A stretch of 52,941 bases of DNA, taken from NCBI GenBank assembly GCA_035651955.1, contig DASRES010000091.1:1-52941 (forward strand), read 5' to 3'. Shown here piece by piece: positions 40,249 through 49,142 of the stretch. Each line of letters starts with the position of its first letter. Within the stretch, counting starts at the first letter, position 1. Below the pieces are notes generated by a model. The model saw only the letters and a list, made by a program, of their open reading frames with translations, searched no databases and was not told where the DNA came from. Origin of the DNA: Acidimicrobiia bacterium (GTDB lineage: Bacteria > Actinomycetota > Acidimicrobiia > IMCC26256 > JAMXLJ01). The position numbers and the translations under genes are program-made.

Positions 40249-41129
40249 GCGGGGAACGTCACGCCGGTCAGCTCCTCCGACATCGCCCACAGACGGCGCG
40301 CGGAGTCCGGGTCACGCGCCCACGGCATGACGTCGTCGCTGATCGCGCGGTCGGCGAGGTACGCGCCGCCGTGGTCGTCGAGCTCGGGTGCCGTCACGGC
40401 CCACACGGTCGTCGCCGCGCCGACCTCCACCGGGACGGGCTTCGGCATCCCACCGCCGGGCGTCCGACGGGCACGCTTTCCGAGCTCGGTCAGGTCGTCG
40501 CGCGTCATGTGACGTGCGAGCTCGGTCGCGACGACGCCGGGATGCACGGCGTACGCGTGCACGCCGCGCCGGCCGTATCGGCGTTCGAGCTCGAGCGTGA
40601 ACAGGATGTTCGCGGTCTTCGACTGCCCGTACGCGGCGAACTTGTCGTACTCGTGGCGCTCGAAGTTCGGGTCGTCCCACACGATGTTCGACGCTCGGTG
40701 CCCTGCTGACGACAGGTTCACGACGCGCGCCGGCACGCCGGCGAGCAGCAGGGGCATCAGCAGCCCGGTCAGCGCGAAGTGGCCGAGGTGGTTCGTCCCG
40801 AACTGCAGCTCGAACCCGTCCGCCGTGCGCTCGAACGGGGTGAACATCACGCCCGCGTTGTTCACGAGGACGTGCAGCGTGTCGTGTCGCGCGGCGAAGG
40901 CGTCCGCGAAGGCCCGCACGCTCGCGAGCGACGCGAGATCGAGCGTCATGTGCTCGACCGTCGCCCCCGTAACCCGGTCGCGCACGGCGGCGACCGCGGC
41001 CGAGCCCTTCTCGGGGGTTCGCGCCGTCAGGACGACGCGCGCGCCCTGGTCGGCCAGCGCCCGCGCCGTCTCCAGTCCGAGGCCCGTGGTCGCGCCGGTG
41101 ACGACGACGACGCGGTGGCGTTCAGGCAT
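40245..41129 (-). CDS. short-chain dehydrogenase, retinol-dehydrogenase-like
   Basis: 294 residues from ATG 41129. VTGATTGLGLETARAL (NADP loop), NNAGVMFTPF, then LSSAGHR and catalytic AAYGQSKTANIL; HPGVVATELARH follows. This is the RDH/WWOX-like SDR group, acting on lipid or steroid alcohols. It overlaps the end of the CYP125-like gene by 8 bases, so the P450 and SDR are one operon and may act in sequence on one substrate. Confidence 0.95.
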   Translation of the reverse strand: MPERHRVVVVTGATTGLGLETARALADQGARVVLTARTPEKGSAAVAAVRDRVTGATVEHMTLDLASLASVRAFADAFAARHDTLHVLVNNAGVMFTPFERTADGFELQFGTNHLGHFALTGLLMPLLLAGVPARVVNLSSAGHRASNIVWDDPNFERHEYDKFAAYGQSKTANILFTLELERRYGRRGVHAYAVHPGVVATELARHMTRDDLTELGKRARRTPGGGMPKPVPVEVGAATTVWAVTAPELDDHGGAYLADRAISDDVMPWARDPDSARRLWAMSEELTGVTFPA

Positions 41130-42420
41130 GCAGCGCCACCGGGAGATGCTTGATCCCGTTGATGAAGTTCGACCGCAGTCGCTCGGTCGCACCCGCGCGC
41201 TCGATGCGCGGCGCGCGCTGCACGAGCTCCTCGAACAGCACGCGGATCTCGAGCCGAGCGAGGGACGCACCCAGGCAGAAGTGCGGGCCGCCGCCTCCGA
41301 ACGCGATGTGCGGGTTGGGTGTCCGGGTGACGTCGAACGTGAAAGGCTCGTCGAACACCGACTCGTCGCGATTCGCGGAGATGTACCAGAGACTCACCTT
41401 GTCACCGGCCGCGATCTCGGCGTCGCCCAGCACGTGGTCGCGCGTCGTGTTGCGCCGGAAGTACATGACGGGGCTCGCCCACCGCAGGATCTCCTCCGTC
41501 GCGACGGCGACACGCGACGGGTCGTCGACGAGCAGCGCGTATTGATCGGGATACGTGAGCAGCGCGTCGAGACCGTGCGAGATCGCGTTGCGCGTCGTCT
41601 CGTTCCCCGCCACCGCGAGCAGCAGGAAGAACAGGTTGAAGTCGAGCTCCGAGAGCCGGTCGCCGTCGACCTCGGCGTCCAGCAACGTCGTGACGATGTC
41701 GGGACGATCGCCCATGGTCGCCATCGCTCCGGCGTCCCGGCCTCCGGTCACGCCTCCGCTCTGTCTCCGACTCGGATCGCGGCGGCGGTCGTCGGCGAGC
41801 TGCTGCGCGTAGAGGAACATCTCGACCTGCGCGGCGGTCGTCGCCTCGGAGCTGACGATGTACTCGGGGTCCTCGCTCCCGATCATGCGGTTGCTCCACT
41901 CGAAGATCTTGTGGCGATCCTCGAGCGGCACCCCGATCAGCTCGGCGATGGCCTCCAATGGGAGCTCGGCGGCGACGTCGACGACGAAGTCGCACGTCCC
42001 CTTCGCGATCGCGCCGTCGACGATCTCCACTGCGAGCTCCCGGATGTGCGGCTCGAGCGCGTTGATCATGCGCGGCGTGAACCCCTTGTTCACGAGCTTG
42101 CGGTAGCGCGTGTGCTCGGGCGGGTCCATCGTGAGCATCAGCTTCCCGCCCTGCTCGAACTCGCCCGGCTCGATCAGCTCCTCGAGCCCGACCACGCCGC
42201 CGCGGTCCTGGTCCGACGAGCTCGTCTCCCAGTCGCGGTTCGTCGCGACGATGTCGTCGTAGCGCGTGATCACCCAGAAGCCCGGCCCGTCGGGCTCGGG
42301 ATGGCGGTAGACGGGCGCGTGCTCGCGCAAGTAGGCGAACCACTCGTGCGGGACGCGCTCGGTGAACACGTCCCGGTCGAGCAGGTCGATGTCGCACAGG
42401 GAGGTCTCACGCAGCTGCAT
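41122..42420 (-). CDS. cytochrome P450, CYP125-like
   Basis: 432 residues from ATG 42420. I-helix LAVAGNETTRNAISHG, K-helix EEILRWASP, haem loop FGGGGPHFCLGASLARLE and the C-terminal ERLRSNFINGIKHLPV. These are close to the mycobacterial CYP125 steroid C26-hydroxylase (A-V-A-G-N-E-T-T-R-N, E-R-L-R-S...N-G-I-K-H), so it may oxidise a sterol or hopanoid side chain. That function is inference. The internal stretch RQSGGVTGGRDAGA (about 220) is a longer loop than usual. Confidence 0.95.
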   Translation of the reverse strand: MQLRETSLCDIDLLDRDVFTERVPHEWFAYLREHAPVYRHPEPDGPGFWVITRYDDIVATNRDWETSSSDQDRGGVVGLEELIEPGEFEQGGKLMLTMDPPEHTRYRKLVNKGFTPRMINALEPHIRELAVEIVDGAIAKGTCDFVVDVAAELPLEAIAELIGVPLEDRHKIFEWSNRMIGSEDPEYIVSSEATTAAQVEMFLYAQQLADDRRRDPSRRQSGGVTGGRDAGAMATMGDRPDIVTTLLDAEVDGDRLSELDFNLFFLLLAVAGNETTRNAISHGLDALLTYPDQYALLVDDPSRVAVATEEILRWASPVMYFRRNTTRDHVLGDAEIAAGDKVSLWYISANRDESVFDEPFTFDVTRTPNPHIAFGGGGPHFCLGASLARLEIRVLFEELVQRAPRIERAGATERLRSNFINGIKHLPVALHA

Positions 42421-42460
42421 CGCGCCAGCATGGCGCCCGTGGCGCCGCGGCGCTACCGCG

Positions 42461-45400
42461 TCACGCGAGGCGCAGCGCGAGCGTCACGATCTCGAACGGC
42501 GCGACGTCCAGCCGGACCCGTGAGCCGTCGACGGGGACGTCCTCGACCTCGCGCTCGAGGAGGTCGGTGGTCGTCGCCCGCGCCAGGGGTCGTGCGGCGT
42601 CGACGACGACCGGTCCCCGCCTTCCCCACGCGTCGTACAGCCGGACGACGAGCGCGTCGGGGTCGTCGTCGGCACGCTTGACCGCCTCCACCACGACGTT
42701 CGGCGCGTCGACCGTCACCAACGATCCCGTCGCCGGACGCCCGCCGTCGTGGACGCCCGTCCGCACCGCGCGCAGCGCCACGTTGAGGTCGTAGCCGGCG
42801 TCGATCACGCCCACGTCGCGGAGGTCGCCCGCGTGCGGGAGCAACCGGTACGTGAACGTGTGGTGACCCCGGTCGGCGACGGGGTCGGGCCATGTCGGCG
42901 CGCGCAGCAGCGACAAACGGATCACGTCGCCGTGCACGTCGTACCCGTACTTGCAGTCGTTGAGCAGCGCGACGCCGTACCCGGCCTCGGACAGGTCCGC
43001 CCACTTGTGCGCGCAGACCTCGAAGCGGGCGAGATCCCAGCTCGTGTTCTCGTGGGTCGGCCGCTCGACGTGCCCGTACTGGATCTCGTAGGTCGCCCGT
43101 GGGCTGCGCACGGCCACCGGGAACGCGACCTTGAGGAGACGGTTCGTCTCGTGCCAGTCGACCTCCGTCGCGAACTCGACGAAGGCCGACGACGCGGTGA
43201 GCGACACACGCTGCTCGATGCGCGAGCCACCGAAGGCGCGCACGATCCGGAGCGACGCGCGCACAGGCCCCTTCTCGACCACGTCGACGGACTCGACGTC
43301 GGTGAGGTCCTCCACGGTGTCGAACGCGAACCGGTCGACGTCCCACGCGTCGTAGAAGTTCGGGTAGTCCGGAAGGAGCTGGAACACGTTGGCCGGCCGG
43401 CCGGGAACCAGCACCTCGCGTCCAGCCGCCTTGTCGAACACCGACGTGAGGAGGCCACGCTCGTCGAGCTCGACGCGCAAGCGCGCGTTCTCCAGGCAGC
43501 CCGGCTCGGCGACGAGATCGACCGTGTCCGTCGTCCCGTCCCGTGCGACCAGGTCGTGGACCGCCCACCCGCACGGCGGCACGACCGCCTCGAACAGGAC
43601 GCGTCCGTCGCCGTCCCGCTGCACGGGCCGGAGCGCGCCCGACGCGTCGCGCACCGCGCCGATCTCGCCGGCGACGTCGTCGACCTCGACGACCTCGCGT
43701 CGCGCGTGTGACAGCGAGTTGCACACGACGACCGGCGCGGTCGTCGCCGACGTGTCGACGTCCGCGGCGAGCGCGTCGAGAGCGTCACCCGCGATCGCGT
43801 CCGCCGTCGCGCGCACCTCCTCGTGGGCAGCGTGCGTGTCCTCGTACACCCAGTGGATCCCGGAGCCCGGGATGATGTCGTGGAACTGGTGGAGCAGGAG
43901 CGTCTTCCACGCGGCGTCCAGCTCGCGCGCCGCGTACGCGCGTGCAGGCTGCACGAGCGCCGACCAGAGCTCGGCGTCACGCAGCGCGTACTCGCCTCGC
44001 CGGTTGCCGAGCTTCGTCCTCGCCTGGCTCGTGTACGTGCCCCGGTGCAGCTCCAGGTACAGCTCGCCGACCCAGACCGCGGGGTCGCGGACGTCCTCCT
44101 CGGCCGCGGTGAAGAACGCGCGCGGCCCCTCCATGGTGAGGTGCGGGAGGCCGTCGAGGTCGGCGAGGCGACGTGCGGACTCCAGCATCGTCGTGGTCGG
44201 ACCACCGCCGCCGTCGCCCCACCCGAAGAGGTACATCGAGCGCGTCGCGCGCGCATGGTCCTTGAAGTTCTGGACGCCGTAGCGCAGCTCGCGCACGCTC
44301 ACCTGCCCGCCGTACGTGTCCGACGGTGGGAAGTGCGTGAAGACGCGTGACCCGTCGATCCCCTCCCACAGGAACGTGTGGTGTGGGATGCGGTCGTACT
44401 GGTTCCACGACAGCTTCTGGGTCAGGAACCAGCGGACGCCCGCGCGCCGCATGATCTGCGGCATCGCGGCGGAGTAGCCGAACACGTCCGGCAGCCAGAC
44501 GTCCTCCGTCTCGATGCCCAGCTCGTCGCGGTAGAAGCGCTTGCCGTGGACGAGCTGGCGGACGAGCGACTCGCCCGACGGGATGTTGCAGTCCGCCTCG
44601 ACCCACATGCTGCCCGTCGGCTCGACCCGGTCGTCCGCGATCGCGTCCTTCAGACGCGACCACAGGTCCGGGTAGTGGTCGCGCATCCATGCGAGGTGCT
44701 GCGCCTGTGACACGACGAAGCGGTACTCCGGGTACTCGTCCATCAGCGCGAGCGCCGTGCTGAACGTGCGCGCGCACTTCCGGACCGTCTCGCGCAGCGG
44801 CCACAGCCATGCCGTGTCGAGATGCGCGTGACCGCAGATGCTGACCCGGTGCACGTCGGGCGCGGCCCGCATCGCGAGCAGCTCTCGCAGGATCGGTTGT
44901 GCGCGCTGGTACGTCCCGCGGACGTCGGGCAGCGCGATCGCGTCGCACGCGCGCGCGAGCCCCGCGCGTACGCGCTGCGCGCGCGGGTCGTCGCCCGGAA
45001 GCTCGCCGAGGAGCTCGAACAAGACGCGGAAGTCGTGCCAGAACGCGCTGAACGCCGCGTCGCGGACGTGGAGGTCGGCACGCTCGAGCGTGTACAGCGG
45101 CGCGCCGCCCGGGTCGGGCATGAGCAGGGGCCACGGGTTGAGGCCGAACGGGGACCGCGGGTTCGCGGCGGCCTCGACGTAGCGCTCGACCTGCTCACCA
45201 CCGCGTGCGGTGCGCGTGATCAGGTGCTCGCGGTGGTTCGGCGACAATCCCTGCACGGGGGCGCCGCCGTCCCACACGAGGGCCTCGGCGCCGAACCCGG
45301 TGTCGCCCGCGTTGCCGATCGCGAAGCCGAGCGCGACCTCGCGCCCCGCCCATTCGTCGGGGATCGTGCCGCGCAATCGGAACCACGTCGTGTCCCACGC

Positions 45401-45592
45401 CGCGCCCCACGCGCCGCCGACCGGGAACGGCTCGTAGTCCGCGCGGAGCGCGGCGTCGATGCCGATCGGCTCGCCGTGGACGTGGTGGGCGGCGACGTCG
45501 AGAGCGACCGACTCGTTGCGCAGGGCGGGCCGCACGAACTCGAAGAGCACACGTGCGATCCGCCCGTCGGTGACCGCGTCCTCCTCGCGCAC
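42461..45592 (-). CDS. alpha-mannosidase-like glycoside hydrolase (GH38)
   Basis: 1043 residues from GTG 45592, the only candidate start downstream of the palindrome; the frame further upstream is antisense to the next gene. GH38 pattern: GHAHLDTAWLWPLRET (zinc ligands His-x-Asp), WVEADCNIPSGE (nucleophile Asp), LPDVFGYSAAMPQIMRRAG, SWNQYDRIPHHTFLWEG and HQFHDIIPGSGIHW. The C-terminal half is the beta-sandwich of the family. No signal peptide is seen, so it likely trims mannose-containing glycans in the cytosol. Confidence 0.95.
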   Translation of the reverse strand: MREEDAVTDGRIARVLFEFVRPALRNESVALDVAAHHVHGEPIGIDAALRADYEPFPVGGAWGAAWDTTWFRLRGTIPDEWAGREVALGFAIGNAGDTGFGAEALVWDGGAPVQGLSPNHREHLITRTARGGEQVERYVEAAANPRSPFGLNPWPLLMPDPGGAPLYTLERADLHVRDAAFSAFWHDFRVLFELLGELPGDDPRAQRVRAGLARACDAIALPDVRGTYQRAQPILRELLAMRAAPDVHRVSICGHAHLDTAWLWPLRETVRKCARTFSTALALMDEYPEYRFVVSQAQHLAWMRDHYPDLWSRLKDAIADDRVEPTGSMWVEADCNIPSGESLVRQLVHGKRFYRDELGIETEDVWLPDVFGYSAAMPQIMRRAGVRWFLTQKLSWNQYDRIPHHTFLWEGIDGSRVFTHFPPSDTYGGQVSVRELRYGVQNFKDHARATRSMYLFGWGDGGGGPTTTMLESARRLADLDGLPHLTMEGPRAFFTAAEEDVRDPAVWVGELYLELHRGTYTSQARTKLGNRRGEYALRDAELWSALVQPARAYAARELDAAWKTLLLHQFHDIIPGSGIHWVYEDTHAAHEEVRATADAIAGDALDALAADVDTSATTAPVVVCNSLSHARREVVEVDDVAGEIGAVRDASGALRPVQRDGDGRVLFEAVVPPCGWAVHDLVARDGTTDTVDLVAEPGCLENARLRVELDERGLLTSVFDKAAGREVLVPGRPANVFQLLPDYPNFYDAWDVDRFAFDTVEDLTDVESVDVVEKGPVRASLRIVRAFGGSRIEQRVSLTASSAFVEFATEVDWHETNRLLKVAFPVAVRSPRATYEIQYGHVERPTHENTSWDLARFEVCAHKWADLSEAGYGVALLNDCKYGYDVHGDVIRLSLLRAPTWPDPVADRGHHTFTYRLLPHAGDLRDVGVIDAGYDLNVALRAVRTGVHDGGRPATGSLVTVDAPNVVVEAVKRADDDPDALVVRLYDAWGRRGPVVVDAARPLARATTTDLLEREVEDVPVDGSRVRLDVAPFEIVTLALRLA

Positions 45593-45613
45593 GGCGCGGG
45601 AGGCTACGCCACA

Positions 45614-45666
45614 CCGAAGATGCGGCACTGACGTACGGATTCCGTACGTGAGTGCCGCATCTTCGG
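45614..45666. promoter_or_regulatory. 53-nt near-perfect palindrome in a divergent spacer
   Basis: Arms 45614-45639 and 45641-45666 pair over 26 positions (CCGAAGATGCGGCACT, then a G-G mismatch, then ACGTACGGA) around a single central T. It lies 21 bases upstream of the mannosidase start and 46 bases upstream of the binding-protein ATG. It could be an operator or a cruciform/hairpin element. Confidence 0.75.
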
Positions 45667-45712
45667 CTCGTGGGTCAGACTGGGCGCCGCCGACGGACGG
45701 GGGGAGAAACCG

Positions 45713-47065
45713 ATGGCGTTGCGACGCTGGTGCGTGCCGTTCGTGGTCGTCGCGTTGACGGCGGTCGGGTGCAGCCGCTCCAGCAGCACGACGTCGTCGT
45801 CGACGTCGACGACCAGCGCGGGCACCTCGGCCGGCGGTACGGGCGCGGGCGACTTCGGCACGTTGAAGGCGGTGTGCGGACCGGGGAACGCGACCGGAGC
45901 GACCGACCAGGGCGTCACGGATCACGACATCACGGTCGGCACGATGGCCGACCCCGGCGCGGCGGCGCAGCCCGGGCTCGACCAGGAGATCTTCGACGCG
46001 GCCGAGGCGTTCGTCGACTGGTGCAACGCGGCGGGCGGGATCCTCGGCCGCAAGCTCGTCGTGCACAAGTGGGACTCGAAGCTGACCGAGGTCGCGCCCC
46101 GGATGATCCAGGCCTGCCAGGCCGACTTCATGCTCGTCGGCAACGGCGAGGCGCTCGACGCGACGGGCGTCGAGCAGCGCACCAAGTGCAAGCTTCCCGA
46201 GATCCCCACGTACGACGTGTCGGTGCAGGCGAGCACCGCGGCGCTGTCGGTCGAGCCGCTGCCGAACACCGACTACGCGAGCGGTCTGTACGCGGCGTAC
46301 CGGCACATCGCACAGGCTGACCCGGCGGCCGCGAAGCACTACGCGATGCTCGCCAACCAGCTGCAGTCCATCAAGGACGCCGCGGTGAAGGACCGGGCCG
46401 GCGCCGAGGCCGCCGGGTTCACGACCGTGTACTACGACGAGCTGCCGCTGCTCGTCGACAACTGGCGCCCGTACGCGGAGAACATCAAGGACAAGGGCGT
46501 CCAGGTGTTCACGATGGAGAACAGCGTGCAGGGCACGGCCGCGCTGTTCAAGGCGTTGACGGAGCTCGCCTACAAGCCCAAGTACGCGCTCTTCAACCCG
46601 AACCTCTACGACCCGACGTTCCTCCAGAACGCGGGCGACGCGCTCAACGGTACGACGGTGCTCATCAACACGGGCTTCGTGCCGTTCGAGCTCGCGAGCA
46701 CGCATCCGGCGACGAAGCAGTACATGGACCTCGTCGCCCAGTACGCGCACGCGAAGCCCAAGGCGCTCGGCGCGCAGGCGTGGTCGGCCTGGCTGCTGTT
46801 CGCGGAGTCGGCCAAGGCGTGCGGCTCGAACCTCACGCGGGCCTGCGTGCTCGACCACGCGAAGTCCGTGCCCGAGTGGACGGGCGGCGGGTTGCACGCG
46901 CCGTCGCACCCCGGCGACGCGACCGGCCGGCCGAGTGAGTGCTTCCTGCTCGTGCAGGCGACGCCGAGCGGGTTCACGGTCGACACGAAGCTGACGCAGC
47001 CGAACAACGGGCCGTTCAACTGCTCGCCCGACAACGTCAAGCGTCTACCGGGCTTCCCGAAGTGA
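45713..47065 (+). CDS. branched-chain-type substrate-binding lipoprotein (orphan)
   Basis: 450 residues from ATG 45713 with GGGGGGAG upstream. The N-terminus MALRRWCVPFVVVALTAVGC has a lipobox-like Cys20, then a Ser/Thr linker (SSSTTSSSTSTTSAG). The rest resembles periplasmic binding protein type 6: VGTMADPGAAAQPGLDQE, CNAAGGILGRKLVVHKWD, ADFMLVGNGEALDATGV. No ABC permease or ATPase of the branched-chain type is nearby. It may be a stand-alone receptor or use remote transport genes. Its stop overlaps the P450 GTG by 4 bases. Confidence 0.9.
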   Translation: MALRRWCVPFVVVALTAVGCSRSSSTTSSSTSTTSAGTSAGGTGAGDFGTLKAVCGPGNATGATDQGVTDHDITVGTMADPGAAAQPGLDQEIFDAAEAFVDWCNAAGGILGRKLVVHKWDSKLTEVAPRMIQACQADFMLVGNGEALDATGVEQRTKCKLPEIPTYDVSVQASTAALSVEPLPNTDYASGLYAAYRHIAQADPAAAKHYAMLANQLQSIKDAAVKDRAGAEAAGFTTVYYDELPLLVDNWRPYAENIKDKGVQVFTMENSVQGTAALFKALTELAYKPKYALFNPNLYDPTFLQNAGDALNGTTVLINTGFVPFELASTHPATKQYMDLVAQYAHAKPKALGAQAWSAWLLFAESAKACGSNLTRACVLDHAKSVPEWTGGGLHAPSHPGDATGRPSECFLLVQATPSGFTVDTKLTQPNNGPFNCSPDNVKRLPGFPK

Positions 47066-48216
47066 GCGACGGGGTGAGCGAACCGTTCGTCTACGACCCG
47101 TCGACCGCACGGTTCCAGGACGAGCTGTGGGAGGTGTACCGCGTCCTGCGCGACCGGTACCCCGTGTACCACGACGCCGCGCGCGAGCAGTACGTGCTCA
47201 CCCGCTTCGAGGACGTGTGGAACGCGGCGCACGACAGCGCGACGTTCTCGAGCGTCGTCGCCGAGGCGCAGACGTTGCTCCCACAGATGATCTACATGGA
47301 CCCGCCCCGGCACACCGCGATGCGCGCGCTCGTGTCGCGCGCGTTCACGCCCCGGCGCGTCGCCGCGATCGAGCGGCTCGTGCGCGACACGACGCGCGCG
47401 CTGATCGACGGCATCGCGCAACGGGGCGGGTGCGATCTGCAACACGAGTACGCCGCCGTCGTGCCGAGCGTCGCGATCGCGCGGATGATCGGCGTCGACG
47501 ACGAGCACGTCGGCTCGTTCCGGCAGTGGACGGAGTCGTTCCTGGAGATCCAGGGCTCGGCCGACTACGCCGACGCAGCCGCGAAGATCTACGGCCTGTT
47601 CGCGGAGCTGCTCGTCGAGCGCCGCGCCCACCCTCGCGACGACCTCATGAGCGCGCTCGTCGAGACACGCGTGGACGGCGAGGGATTGAGCGACGACGAG
47701 CTGCTCGGGTTCTGCCTGCTCCTCATCCTCGCCGGCAACGACACCACGTCGAGCCTGATCGGGACGGGCCTCGTGCTGCTCGCGCGCCATCCCGACCAGC
47801 GCGCGCTGCTGCGCGACGACCCGTCGCGGCTGCCGAACGCGATCGAGGAGATGATCCGGGTCGAGTCGCCCGTGCAGGCGCTCCCGCGCACGACGACCCG
47901 TGACGTCACCTTGCACGGCGTCGACATCCCGGCCGGCTCGCGGGTGATGCTCGTGTGGGGCGCCGCGAACCACGACGAGCGCGAGTTCGCCGATCCCGAG
48001 CGCTTCGACGTGACCCGGCCGGTCACCCGGCACCTCGCGTTCAGTCACGGCGCGCACTACTGCCTCGGCGCCAACCTCGCCCGTCTCGAGGCTCGCGTCG
48101 CGTTGGAGGAGTGGCTCGCCCGCTGTCCCGACTACGTGCTCGACGACGAGCCGTCGCGCGTCGTGTCGATCTGGGCGCGGGCGTACCGCCGCATCCCCGT
48201 GCGCGTGAAGCCGTGA
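47062..48216 (+). CDS. cytochrome P450
   Basis: 384 residues from GTG 47062, translationally coupled to the binding protein (GTGA overlap). I-helix LILAGNDTTSSLIG, K-helix EEMIRVESP and haem loop FSHGAHYCLGANLARLE. It is on the short side for the family. The coupling hints that the bound solute of the upstream lipoprotein could be the substrate; that is inference. Confidence 0.94.
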   Translation: MSDGVSEPFVYDPSTARFQDELWEVYRVLRDRYPVYHDAAREQYVLTRFEDVWNAAHDSATFSSVVAEAQTLLPQMIYMDPPRHTAMRALVSRAFTPRRVAAIERLVRDTTRALIDGIAQRGGCDLQHEYAAVVPSVAIARMIGVDDEHVGSFRQWTESFLEIQGSADYADAAAKIYGLFAELLVERRAHPRDDLMSALVETRVDGEGLSDDELLGFCLLLILAGNDTTSSLIGTGLVLLARHPDQRALLRDDPSRLPNAIEEMIRVESPVQALPRTTTRDVTLHGVDIPAGSRVMLVWGAANHDEREFADPERFDVTRPVTRHLAFSHGAHYCLGANLARLEARVALEEWLARCPDYVLDDEPSRVVSIWARAYRRIPVRVKP

Positions 48217-48234
48217 CGGGAGACGCCCGACGCG

Positions 48235-48810
48235 CTACGCGGGCTGGTCGCCGTGGTGGCGGAACAGCACGAGCTCGAGCAGCACGAACTGGATGACCCA
48301 CAGCGAGCCGAAGGCCGCCAGGTTGGCGCACTCGACCGCGATCGTGTGCCCGAGCCGGCTCCAGTGGTTCGTCCACTCGCCGACGAAGTGCACGGACGCC
48401 GTCGACAGGACGAGTCCGGCGACCGTGAGCGCGACGTAGGGGACGATCTCGGCGGCCACCGATCGGCGTCCCTGCTTGCGCCACACCCAACGCCGGTTCA
48501 GCTCGAACGACGGGATCGTCGCGATGAGCGTCGCGATCACGTTCGACCAGGCGGGCGGTGCGTCGAAGACCCCGACGAGCACCCCGAGGATCGTGAGGCT
48601 GACGCTCGTCGCGATGATGGAGACCGCGCCGTAGCGCCAGATCTTCGCCGCGTACGTGCGCCACGCCCACGCGCACAGGGACCACGGCCGGCGCACCGAC
48701 GCCGCGCGCCGCGCCGACTCGCGACGCACTCCGGGCGGCGGCGCCGTGCGCGGCTGCCTCCCGCTGCGCGCCGTGGACCGACCACGGGCCACCGTCTCCT
48801 CACGCTGCAT
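48235..48810 (-). CDS. GtrA-like membrane protein
   Basis: 191 residues from ATG 48810, with GAGGGGT upstream; the frame extends to 48954 but without a better site. After a basic, Pro/Arg-rich N-terminus (about 1-55) come four hydrophobic segments: YGAVSIIATSVSLTILGVLV, WSNVIATLIATIPSFELNRR (family core F-x-x-N-R-x-W), YVALTVAGLVLSTASVHFVG and ANLAAFGSLWVIQFVLLELV. GtrA proteins assist flipping or modification of lipid-linked sugars. Convergent with the P450 gene. Confidence 0.88.
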   Translation of the reverse strand: MQREETVARGRSTARSGRQPRTAPPPGVRRESARRAASVRRPWSLCAWAWRTYAAKIWRYGAVSIIATSVSLTILGVLVGVFDAPPAWSNVIATLIATIPSFELNRRWVWRKQGRRSVAAEIVPYVALTVAGLVLSTASVHFVGEWTNHWSRLGHTIAVECANLAAFGSLWVIQFVLLELVLFRHHGDQPA

Positions 48811-49142
48811 CCGTGGACCCCTCGTCGCCCGCTGCCCGTCCATCCCCGGCCCTGCCCATGGTGTTGGTCCATGGTGGCCCGGCCGGCGCCACGCTCGGAC
48901 GCGGCCGGATCGCGGCCGGACAGGGTGCCACATGACGCCACGCTCCGCCCGCACCGGTCCGCATTCCGCGTTCGGCGTCCGACCGGCCAGCGTGCCCGCC
49001 GCCCCGCCTGTTCGAACCGGGAAATTCTCCCGACGGCCGGCCGGTCAGACGATGCTACTTTACGTCAACGTCAACTTCTAGGCGCCGTGCCCGCCGTGCC
49101 CGCCGGGCATCGGGGTACGGCCGAGCCCCCGGGAGGAGGAGC
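48811..49142. other. 332-base divergent spacer upstream of the MFS gene
   Basis: No gene is seen. The right part holds a -10-like TACTTT (49056-49061) and a TTTACGT/ACGTCAA repeat, listed separately. The left part has ordinary GC-rich sequence in which the longer GtrA frame could begin. Confidence 0.5.
49059..49074. promoter_or_regulatory. operator-like TTTACGTCAACGTCAA upstream of the MFS gene
   Basis: TTTACGT-CA-ACGTCAA is an inverted repeat with 6 of 7 arm matches, and also contains ACGTCA twice in tandem. It overlaps the end of a -10-like TACTTT (49056-49061). Similar TTTACGT-type sites are known for MerR/LiuR-type regulators (family knowledge); here the regulator is unknown. Confidence 0.45.

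Noticed and set aside
42461-46909. 1482-residue reverse frame including the mannosidase
   Set aside because: The extra 440 N-terminal residues are antisense to the binding-protein gene and Arg/Glu-rich. GH38 homology starts near 45592, where a GTG exists.
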